Below, one piece after another: positions 9,219 to 15,882 of a DNA stretch of 64,000 nucleotides (position 1 is its first letter; each line of letters starts with the position of its first letter). The DNA is from CAXBCP01 sp963977005 (lineage in GTDB: Bacteria; Pseudomonadota; Alphaproteobacteria; MPNO01; UBA830). The notes beneath the pieces are model-generated. The model was not told where the DNA came from. It saw nothing but the letters and a program-made list of their open reading frames with translations, and made no database searches. Where the stretch lies: the NCBI GenBank assembly GCA_963977005.1, contig CAXBMQ010000019.1, positions 28,060 to 92,059 on the forward strand, written 5' to 3'. The translations under genes were made by a program, and so were the position numbers.

Positions 9219-10100
9219 ATGGTTTCCCGCAAAAAAACGGCGCGTAGCGCCCGCACGTCACCTGCCCGCACGATCGCGTTCCAGGGTCAGCCCGGCGCAT
9301 TTTCGCACCTCGCTTGCCGTCAGTACTACCCGGAGATGACGCCGCTGCCGACCGCGGCGTTCGAAGACACGTTCGACGCCGTGAGTTCCGGGCGGGCCAA
9401 ACTCGCGATGATCCCGATCGAGAATTCGGTTGCCGGCCGCGTTGCCGACATTCACCGCATCATGCCGGATTCGGGCCTGCATATTATCGGCGAGCGGTTT
9501 TTGCGGGTGAACCTTCATCTGCTGGCGCCGAAGGGGGCGACGCTGAAGTCGATCAAACGCGTGCACAGCCATGTCCATGCGCTCGGCCAGAGCGGGCGGT
9601 TCCTGCGCCAGCACGGCCTCGAAGCCGTTGTCCATGCGGATACCGCCGGGGCCGCCGCCGACATCGCGGCGTCGGGCGATCCCACCGAGGCGGCCATCGC
9701 GTCCGAACTGGCCGGAGAAGTCTACGGTCTGAAATCGATCCGTGCCAATATCGAGGACGCCGAGCACAACACCACGCGCTTTGTCGTCATGTCCAAAAAG
9801 CCGGTACGGCTCAAGCGCGACAGTGGGCCCGTGGTGACGAGTTTCGTCTTCCAGGTGCGCAACGTGCCGGCGGCGCTCTACAAGGCGATGGGCGGTTTCG
9901 CGACGAACGGCGTCAACATGACCAAGCTGGAAAGCTACATGGTCGACGGCGATTTTGTCGCCACCCAGTTCTATGCCGATGTCGAGGGCGATCCGCGCGA
10001 CACCGGCCTGAAGCTGGCGCTCGAGGAACTCGACTTTTTCACGCATAAGGTCACGATTCTGGGCACCTACCCGGCCGATCCGTTCCGTTTCAGGACCTGA
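9219..10100 (+). CDS. pheA: Prephenate dehydratase
   Basis: Converts prephenate to phenylpyruvate in phenylalanine synthesis. The 293-aa stand-alone enzyme has no chorismate mutase domain. The catalytic domain (about 15-200) starts IAFQGQPGAFSHLAC and contains MIPIENSVAGRV and the catalytic TRF motif (HNTTRFVVM). A regulatory ACT domain follows (about 205-285) with GVNMTKLESYMVDG, where classical enzymes have ESRP; that variant fits alphaproteobacterial enzymes as I remember them. Phenylalanine feedback through the ACT domain is expected. It probably shares a transcript with kdsB. Confidence 0.95.
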   Translation: MVSRKKTARSARTSPARTIAFQGQPGAFSHLACRQYYPEMTPLPTAAFEDTFDAVSSGRAKLAMIPIENSVAGRVADIHRIMPDSGLHIIGERFLRVNLHLLAPKGATLKSIKRVHSHVHALGQSGRFLRQHGLEAVVHADTAGAAADIAASGDPTEAAIASELAGEVYGLKSIRANIEDAEHNTTRFVVMSKKPVRLKRDSGPVVTSFVFQVRNVPAALYKAMGGFATNGVNMTKLESYMVDGDFVATQFYADVEGDPRDTGLKLALEELDFFTHKVTILGTYPADPFRFRT

Positions 10101-10111
10101 AGCGGGCCTTG

Positions 10112-10132
10112 CAGCCCTGAAATGACGGGCTG
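10112..10132 (+). terminator. Possible terminator hairpin after pheA
   Basis: CAGCCC and GGGCTG pair around a 9-nt loop just 11 nt after the pheA stop. A second small hairpin (CCCTGTTTTAGGG) follows. There is no proper U-run, so intrinsic termination is uncertain. Confidence 0.35.
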
Positions 10133-10247
10133 AACGCCCTGTTTTAGGGATTGGCGCGGCTTATATCCGCCGTTATGATTGTTTTGTGCCCGAAACGGTC
10201 ACGACAGGTGCTTTTGTAGAGATTTGTAGAGAGTTGGGGACGGTAAG

Positions 10248-10913
10248 ATGGGTGCGAAGCGTTTAATCCCGGTTGTATGCGGCGCGGTATGCGGGTTGAT
10301 GATGGGCATGATTGCGCTGCCGGCGGGCGCCACGATTATCGGCGGTGCGGTGACCGGCGGCACGGCGCTGGGCGCCGGCGGTGTTTTCCAGAAGCTCATT
10401 CTGCCCTTTGCCGCCAGCCCGACATCCAACACCATCGGCGACGACAACCTGCAATCGCCGAACCTGTTCGGGTTCGACGAAGAACAGAACATCGTCATCA
10501 CCTCGACAATCCAGGTGAACATCGGCACCAATCCGGTGGCCGGCGACGTTGTCGCCAGTCACTATATCGGCTTCGACCCGGCAACGTCGCTGAGCCAGAT
10601 CGGCTATATCGACTTCGACGCCGATATCTACGGCGTCGCGACCAACCGGACCAACCTCAACAACAGCGATTTCCTCGCCAATACCGGGGTGACCTATCTG
10701 AGCGACAGCCTGCGCGGCCTTGAAAGCGGCGATTCGGTGATGATCGATCCGACGAATTCAAAGCGCCTGCTGGTCGACTGGTTCGCAAATTCTCCCGGCG
10801 ACTACGTCCGGGTGTTCACGCAGTTTTCGGCCGCCGCGGTGCCGGCGCCGCCGGTTGCCGGGTTTATTCTGCTCGGGATCGGATTTCTGGCCGCGCGACG
10901 CCGCGCGCGATAG
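10248..10913 (+). CDS. Secreted protein with PEP-CTERM/VPxxA-like sorting tail, function unknown
   Basis: A 221-aa exported protein. It has an N-terminal signal peptide (about 1-28, cut near ALPAGA), a mostly polar beta-rich middle, and a C-terminal tail of Pro motif VPAPP, hydrophobic helix VAGFILLGIGFLAA and basic end RRRAR. That tripartite tail is the layout of PEP-CTERM or VPLPA-CTERM sorting signals recognised by exosortases. No exosortase or other tagged protein is in the window. The start has a good ribosome-binding site (GGGGACGG). The mature function is not recognised. Confidence 0.75.
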   Translation: MGAKRLIPVVCGAVCGLMMGMIALPAGATIIGGAVTGGTALGAGGVFQKLILPFAASPTSNTIGDDNLQSPNLFGFDEEQNIVITSTIQVNIGTNPVAGDVVASHYIGFDPATSLSQIGYIDFDADIYGVATNRTNLNNSDFLANTGVTYLSDSLRGLESGDSVMIDPTNSKRLLVDWFANSPGDYVRVFTQFSAAAVPAPPVAGFILLGIGFLAARRRAR

Positions 10914-10925
10914 GCCGAACGCGCC

Positions 10926-11834
10926 TTAGCCCCGGCGGATCCATTCGTCGATCAGCCGCCGGGCGATCGAATCCGACCGCGGGCGCTGGGCGATGCCGGC
11001 GCCGCCATCGGCAAGCTCAGCCCGTGTAAACCACTGCAGGTCTTCGAGCTCCTCGTCCCACGGGGTCAGTTCCTCGGTCACCGCGTCGGCGAAAAAGCCC
11101 AGCATCAGCGATGACGGGAACGGCCAGGGCTGCGACGAGTGATAGCGGATATTGGCGATCCGGACGCCGGATTCCTCCATCACCTCGCGGGCAACCGCCT
11201 GTTCGAGGCTCTCGCCGGGCTCGACGAAACCGGCCAGGGTCGAATACATGCCGGGCATCCATTCCGCCTTGCGCCCGAGCAGCGCCCGGTCGTCTTTTTC
11301 CACCAGCATGATGACGGCGGGATCGGTGCGCGGAAAATGACCGGCGCCGCAATCGCGGTTCAGGCATTTCCGCAGATGGCCCGCGTCCTGGCTTTCGGTC
11401 GGGCTGCCGCAGACGCCGCAGAACAGGTGCCGCGAATGCCAGTGCATGATGCCCTTGGCATAGGCGAGGATCGAGGCTTCGGTCCGGTCGAGCACCGCAC
11501 CGACCGAGCGCAGGTCGACGAACTCGCCGTCGGCCCGCAATTCATTGACCTCGTGGGCCTCGAGCGTCGAGATATCGATGGCGAAATGCGCGATGTCGTT
11601 GCGCACACCGAGCAGCACGGTGGTGGTCGCCATTTCCATCAGCGCCCGGGTTTCGGCGATCGACATCATCACGCCGCGCGGTTCCGCCCCCTGTTCGATC
11701 AGGCTGCGCGACCGCCAGACGGGAATCACCATGGTGTGTTCGGCAGCGTACTGGGCGTTGACCCAGTCGTTATTTCGCCGGAATTGCGCCACCCGGTCGA
11801 GCACTTCGTCGGCATAGTGATTCTGTGCATTCAT
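10926..11834 (-). CDS. nudC: NADH pyrophosphatase / NAD-capped RNA hydrolase NudC
   Basis: Nudix hydrolase that cleaves NADH to NMNH and AMP and removes NAD caps from RNA in the enzymes studied. The 302-aa protein has the NudC zinc ribbon CGVCG ... KCLNRDCG, then the Nudix box GFVEPGESLEQAVAREVMEE followed by SGV, and the NudC-specific SQPWPFPSSLM. The start is uncertain: the ATG at 11834 gives MNAQNHYADEVLDR, which fits the family N-terminus; a GTG at 11885 would add 17 residues. Neither has a clear ribosome-binding site. It follows the GntR gene closely on the same strand but is unlikely to be functionally tied to it. Confidence 0.9.
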   Translation of the reverse strand: MNAQNHYADEVLDRVAQFRRNNDWVNAQYAAEHTMVIPVWRSRSLIEQGAEPRGVMMSIAETRALMEMATTTVLLGVRNDIAHFAIDISTLEAHEVNELRADGEFVDLRSVGAVLDRTEASILAYAKGIMHWHSRHLFCGVCGSPTESQDAGHLRKCLNRDCGAGHFPRTDPAVIMLVEKDDRALLGRKAEWMPGMYSTLAGFVEPGESLEQAVAREVMEESGVRIANIRYHSSQPWPFPSSLMLGFFADAVTEELTPWDEELEDLQWFTRAELADGGAGIAQRPRSDSIARRLIDEWIRRG

Positions 11835-11903
11835 GGCGCTATAAGTCGCATAGAAGCGGAAATCGCGCAATTGGACTGTTCGCACAGGCCAGAGTCGGCC
11901 CCG

Positions 11904-12602
11904 TCAGTGGGGCTGGCCGTTTTCCGTCCGGGCAAGCGCCGTACCGATGCGATCAGCGACGTTGCGGATATGAATGTTAAGGAGATTCGCTGCAATGTCG
12001 GCCTTTCCTCCAAGGGCGGCCCGCACGAGTTCTTCGTGCTCGTCTTCGGTCCGAACGGACGGTGCGATCCCCTCGAGTATTCTCACCCGGTGGTAGCGTG
12101 CGACCTGTTCGTGAAGGGTGCGGCAGAAATGGAGCAACCACGGCGATCCGCAATCCGAGATCAAGGCGGCGTGAAAGCCCCGGTCTTCCCTCGCCCAATC
12201 TCTCAGTGCGTCCGGCGAGCCGAGTTTTAATGATTTTTGCGCACTCGAAACCCGCTGGTGAGCGGCGGCGACGCGCGCTTCCCACTCGATATCGCCGCGT
12301 TTTATGGATCGGTAAAGTGCATCGGGCTCCAGCCGGAGCCGCATTTCGACAAGGTCTGCATACTCTTCGGTGGACACCGACGCCACCCGGTATCCCCGCT
12401 GCGGAAGCGCGACGATCAGGCCGGTTTCGGCTAAGCGCGACAGGGCCTCCCGCACCGGGCTGATACCGGTCTGGTAACGGGTGCAGATATCTTCGATGCG
12501 GAGTTTTTCGCCTGGTTCGTAACACCCGGCCAGCAGATCGGCGCGAATGCTTTGGAAGGCTCGATGCTGAGCCGACCCGCCCTGCAGTGGGGTGTCCGTC
12601 AT
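11904..12602 (-). CDS. GntR-family (FadR/FCD subfamily) transcriptional regulator
   Basis: A 232-aa regulator. The N-terminal winged helix (about 12-80) has ADLLAGCYEPGEKLRIEDI and the recognition segment GISPVREALSRLAETGLI. The C-terminal all-helical FCD ligand domain (about 95-220) has the metal-binding pattern of D and H residues (DRGFHAALI, LHFCRTLHEQVARYH, EDEHEELV). Its ATG overlaps the stop codon of the Rieske alpha subunit gene (TGATG), so it is the last gene of the oxygenase operon and probably controls it. The double palindrome at 15540-15572 is a candidate operator. Confidence 0.9.
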   Translation of the reverse strand: MTDTPLQGGSAQHRAFQSIRADLLAGCYEPGEKLRIEDICTRYQTGISPVREALSRLAETGLIVALPQRGYRVASVSTEEYADLVEMRLRLEPDALYRSIKRGDIEWEARVAAAHQRVSSAQKSLKLGSPDALRDWAREDRGFHAALISDCGSPWLLHFCRTLHEQVARYHRVRILEGIAPSVRTEDEHEELVRAALGGKADIAANLLNIHIRNVADRIGTALARTENGQPH

Positions 12603-13867
12603 CAGTATCCCATAACGTTGCGGTAATGATGATAAAATCCGCGGATCGCAGCCTCCGTCACCATGTGTTTTTCCGGAGGCGGTTTCGGACTGCGACCGTC
12701 GAGTTCCAGAACCGCCGCATTGCCAGGGTTGGGACGAACGCCTGCGCCGGAGAATTCCATAACCTCGCTGTCGTCTACCGACACGTATCCTGACGGGCCC
12801 GTCAGATTCGCGTGACGCAGACGCCGGAGTATCATTTCCTCGTCATCCTCGTCATATCCGAGATAAGTCCATGCCAGTTCGAATTCATCCGGCCCGAGCG
12901 GGATAATATAGCGAAGCTGCAGCGAATTGGTTTGCTGCTGGACAATCAGACCGGGAAACAATGTCTGGATCATGATCGATATATCGTCGGGAAATTCCGG
13001 TACGGGAATGACCATACGGGGGTCCTGAAGTTCGTAATCCGGCTTGTAGGATTGCATTTCCTCGGCCCCGTCCGCATCGTCCCGCTTGTTGCGCATGGAG
13101 GCGAAAACGCAATGCGCACCGGTGCGTTCGTCCTGCTCGGTGACGCCGATCTGGTCAATTCGGTAGATGCCGAAACTGACGAGAAATACGTGGAGCAGCG
13201 TCGCGTGATAGGGGTCCTTGATGTTCTCCATATAGAGTTTCCAGTTGCCACGCAGTTTCTGGCGCTGGTAGCCGATAATCCGGAGCTTTTTGCCGCTGAA
13301 AACGCGTGTCATGTATTTCATCATCACCGGGCCGATATAATCGGCGAAGGTTGGTGCGGAATCGTCAAATGTTGCAAATACCGCACCATTTACGGTTTCC
13401 GTCTTAAGCCGTTTGAGACCGTGCTGCGCCGGATCGAAATCATCCGGGAAGCCCCCTTGGCCCTTTACGCCGTTGCGGAACGGTACGCCCTGCAGATTTC
13501 CTTTCAGATCGTATGTCCACTGGTGATAAGGGCAGATAAGCGCCTCGCTGCTGCCAAACGTTTTCTGACAGACCTCGGTGCCGCGATGGGCGCAACTGTT
13601 GAGCAACGCGTTTATCGAATTGTCGCTGTCCCGCACCATGAGCACGGATCGTTCGCCGATGGTCGTACGTTTGTAGTCGCCGATTTCCGGCACTTCCACA
13701 TCGACGCCGATGTAGTGCCAGTGCGGCCCGTAGAAGATGCGGTCGAGTTCGCGCTGGTAATTGGCCTTGTCGCTATAGACCCAGAGCGGTACGCGCGACG
13801 CATCGTCGCCCGGCCAGATCAGGGGTGTTTCGGCGGTTGTAGCCAGTACGGCATGTCCATCATCCAT
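12602..13867 (-). CDS. Aromatic-ring-hydroxylating dioxygenase, Rieske alpha subunit
   Basis: Large catalytic subunit, 421 aa. The Rieske 2Fe-2S ligands are C92-x-H94 and C112-x2-H115 (CAHRG ... CPYHQW). The mononuclear iron site is in ENIKDPYHATLLH with H221, H226 and the bridging D218. This motif spelling recalls the anthranilate / salicylate 5-hydroxylase branch rather than benzene-type enzymes. The beta subunit gene lies directly upstream. No ferredoxin or reductase gene is in the cluster, so electrons must come from partners elsewhere. Substrate is unknown; an amino- or hydroxy-benzoate-like compound is inference. Confidence 0.9.
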   Translation of the reverse strand: MDDGHAVLATTAETPLIWPGDDASRVPLWVYSDKANYQRELDRIFYGPHWHYIGVDVEVPEIGDYKRTTIGERSVLMVRDSDNSINALLNSCAHRGTEVCQKTFGSSEALICPYHQWTYDLKGNLQGVPFRNGVKGQGGFPDDFDPAQHGLKRLKTETVNGAVFATFDDSAPTFADYIGPVMMKYMTRVFSGKKLRIIGYQRQKLRGNWKLYMENIKDPYHATLLHVFLVSFGIYRIDQIGVTEQDERTGAHCVFASMRNKRDDADGAEEMQSYKPDYELQDPRMVIPVPEFPDDISIMIQTLFPGLIVQQQTNSLQLRYIIPLGPDEFELAWTYLGYDEDDEEMILRRLRHANLTGPSGYVSVDDSEVMEFSGAGVRPNPGNAAVLELDGRSPKPPPEKHMVTEAAIRGFYHHYRNVMGY

Positions 13868-13880
13868 CTCGTATTCTCCT

Positions 13881-14375
13881 TTAGACCGGATAAATCAACG
13901 CGCCGGGAACGCGTTCGGTATCGAAAATCACGACACGTTCCATGAAACGGACTTCTTCGCCAAGTTCTACATGATCGAACGTGCGCGCTACCATCAAGAG
14001 GTGGCTGTCGCCATCGTCGAGGGTGTGATAGGCGGAGAACATGCTGCGGGTGCGTGCCGTATCTCCATCGGTTTCAACCACGCGGGTTGTGCCGATTACG
14101 TAGCACATCGCCCGCGGTGCAAAGACCATTGAATTGCGAATGGCGACGACGCGGTCGACCAGGGCGCCTTTGCTCTCCGAAAAGATCGGGCCGAGCATCA
14201 TGCCACGGTCATTGTTGCTGCGGGGCTTGACGTGATAGAGGCAATCGTCGGTAAAGAAATCTGGCCATGCCTCGATGTTGCCGTCGCAGATGGTTTCGGC
14301 GTATCGCGCGTACAGATCATCGATACGCGCTTTCAGGTCTGCGGCTACCGGTCGTTTGGCGGTCAAAGCGGTCAT
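13881..14375 (-). CDS. Aromatic-ring-hydroxylating dioxygenase, beta subunit
   Basis: Small structural subunit of the ring-hydroxylating oxygenase, 164 aa, of the NTF2/SnoaL-like cone fold. Visible family elements are IDDLYARYAETICDGNIEAWPDFF, then DCLYHVKPRSNNDRG and the C-terminal MERVVIFDTERVPGALIYPV region. It sits between the LLM flavoenzyme gene and the alpha subunit gene with spacings of 11 and 13 nt, so all are co-transcribed. The subunit stabilises the alpha3beta3 hexamer and normally has no metal site. Confidence 0.88.
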   Translation of the reverse strand: MTALTAKRPVAADLKARIDDLYARYAETICDGNIEAWPDFFTDDCLYHVKPRSNNDRGMMLGPIFSESKGALVDRVVAIRNSMVFAPRAMCYVIGTTRVVETDGDTARTRSMFSAYHTLDDGDSHLLMVARTFDHVELGEEVRFMERVVIFDTERVPGALIYPV

Positions 14376-14386
14376 CCTGCTTTCCC

Positions 14387-15472
14387 CTATTCGGCAGCGG
14401 TTCGGACTTTGGCGGCCGCGGATTCCGCGAAGGCAGGTGCGATATCGCGCATGAAGCGGTCCATCTGTTCGATCACCATCGAATGCGGCTTGCCGCCGAT
14501 ATTGAAATACAGGATTACTTCGTCCATTCCCGCCGCCTCCACCTTTTTCAGAGATTCGATAATCTGGTCGGGCGGGCCGATTAGGATCGAGCGGTCGTTC
14601 ATGCTCTCCTTGGTCGCAGAACCGAGTTTTTTGCGTATATCGAGGAAATAGCGCATGTTCGGCGGCACTTTGGCCGGGTCGTCGGGGATATTGCGCAACG
14701 CGCTGTACTGGTAATAATCCATCATCGTCTGACGCCCGAGTTCGTCTTCCTCCGGGGTTTCAGCGATATGGATGAAATAGCTGCACATTGCCCGGCCCGG
14801 TTTATGTCCGTGCGCAATGCAGGCCTCGCGGTACACATCTACGCCCTTGTCGAGACCGCCGAACACCATTGCCGCCGCGAATGGCGCGAAGATCACATTA
14901 AGACCGCGCCGTCCCGCCATCTGCAGGCTGGTTTCCGAGAATGACGCGACATAGAACGGGATCGGTTGCTGCATGGGCTTTGGCGTGATGGCCATGCTCT
15001 CGATATCGTAATAGGTGCCCTTGTGCGACCATTCTCCGGGTTCGGTCCAAGCCTTGAGAACAACGTCAATGCCTTCTTCGAACATCTCGGCCGACTTAAA
15101 GAAATCGGCGCCGAAGGGCTGGTATTCCTCTGCGTCGTAGCCGCGCCCCGCCGCGAAATCGACGCGCCCGCCGCTGAGCAGGTCGAGCGTCGCCCATTCC
15201 TCGGCGACATGCACCGGATGATGGATTGGCAGTACTGTGATCGCAGGTGCGAGGCGGATATTCTCGGTCAGCGCGGCGATGTTCGACAGGACCGTCCCGG
15301 GCCGTGAGTTGACACCGAGCCGGTCGAAGTGATGTTCGCCGATCCACGCTGAATGCATGCCGAGTTGGTCAGCGTAAACGGCCTGATCTCGAATCTCCAT
15401 GACGAAGTCGTTCGCTGTGCGCTGGTTTCCCGGATAGTGATTATCGCTCAGGGTGAAATAACCGAACTTCAC
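14387..15472 (-). CDS. LLM-class flavin-dependent oxidoreductase (luciferase-like monooxygenase)
   Basis: A 361-aa bacterial-luciferase-superfamily enzyme, probably FMNH2- or F420-dependent. It opens VKFGYFTLSDNHYPG and has SAWIGEHHFDRLG, APAITVLPIHHPVHVAEEWA and the flavin-site run GGRVDFAAGRGYDAEEYQPF. The GTG at 15472 is chosen because AAGGA lies 8 nt upstream and the strand order fits; the open frame continues to 15748 but that extension overlaps the SRP RNA region and is not coding-like. It is the first gene of the operon with the Rieske dioxygenase and GntR regulator. It may act before or after ring hydroxylation; the substrate is unknown. Confidence 0.88.
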   Translation of the reverse strand: MKFGYFTLSDNHYPGNQRTANDFVMEIRDQAVYADQLGMHSAWIGEHHFDRLGVNSRPGTVLSNIAALTENIRLAPAITVLPIHHPVHVAEEWATLDLLSGGRVDFAAGRGYDAEEYQPFGADFFKSAEMFEEGIDVVLKAWTEPGEWSHKGTYYDIESMAITPKPMQQPIPFYVASFSETSLQMAGRRGLNVIFAPFAAAMVFGGLDKGVDVYREACIAHGHKPGRAMCSYFIHIAETPEEDELGRQTMMDYYQYSALRNIPDDPAKVPPNMRYFLDIRKKLGSATKESMNDRSILIGPPDQIIESLKKVEAAGMDEVILYFNIGGKPHSMVIEQMDRFMRDIAPAFAESAAAKVRTAAE

Positions 15473-15539
15473 AATATGGATCCTTTCCCGTTTTCTTGAG
15501 ACGCTTTTTCTCGTGTTTGCTGATGCGATGGTTGCACAT

Positions 15540-15572
15540 AAAATATATTTTTTAAATAAAAAATATATTTTT
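15540..15572. promoter_or_regulatory. Twin AT-only palindromes upstream of the oxygenase operon
   Basis: In an otherwise GC-rich genome this block is all A and T. Two near-identical palindromes, AAAATATATTTT (15540-15551) and AAAAATATATTTTT (15559-15572), have centres exactly 20 bp apart, about two helical turns. They lie 68-100 nt upstream of the LLM gene start. They could bind two dimers of the operon's GntR regulator or a nucleoid protein, or form curved promoter DNA. The rest of the 15473-15716 gap shows no gene. Confidence 0.55.
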
Positions 15573-15681
15573 AACGCGAATAACAGGGCGGCGAAGATTT
15601 CGGGCGGTTCGAAGAGCCATGCTTTCTTTCGCCCCAAGATGTGAGAATCCGGAAATTCAGGCGGTACCGGCAGACTCCATT

Positions 15682-15710
15682 TGGCCCACCCCCGCCCGAC
15701 CTGATATACT
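15682..15710 (+). promoter_or_regulatory. Probable promoter of the SRP RNA gene
   Basis: TATACT at 15705-15710 is a near-consensus -10 box placed about 7 nt before the predicted 5' end of the SRP RNA. A weak -35 (TTGGCC, 15681-15686) lies 18 nt upstream. Confidence 0.55.
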
Positions 15711-15716
15711 CCCTGC

Positions 15717-15812
15717 GGGAGGCTGGCGGCGGACGGATTGCTCGCCAACCCGGTCAGGTCCGGAAGGAAGCAGCCGTAACGAGATTTACCCGGGTCGCCT
15801 CACCAGTCTCCC
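15717..15812 (+). ncRNA. ffs: Bacterial small SRP RNA (4.5S-type)
   Basis: RNA scaffold of the signal recognition particle, which with Ffh targets membrane proteins co-translationally. The conserved apical domain is clear: GGTCAGGTCCGGAAGGAAGC then AGCC. The ends close as a 10-bp stem, GGGAGGCTGG (15717-15726) with CCAGTCTCCC (15803-15812), one G-U pair included. The length of about 96 nt fits the short bacterial form. Its position just upstream of dnaX is the usual one in proteobacteria. Confidence 0.95.
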
Positions 15813-15882
15813 ACCTTATGACCCCCCGCCGCCGCCCGAATGTGTCGCGCGCCGGCAGGGCTGGAGAAGTTTGAAGCCCCTT

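Noticed and set aside
15619..15882. Extension of dnaX upstream
   Set aside because: It would run through the SRP RNA and its promoter. The family start fits ATG 15883.
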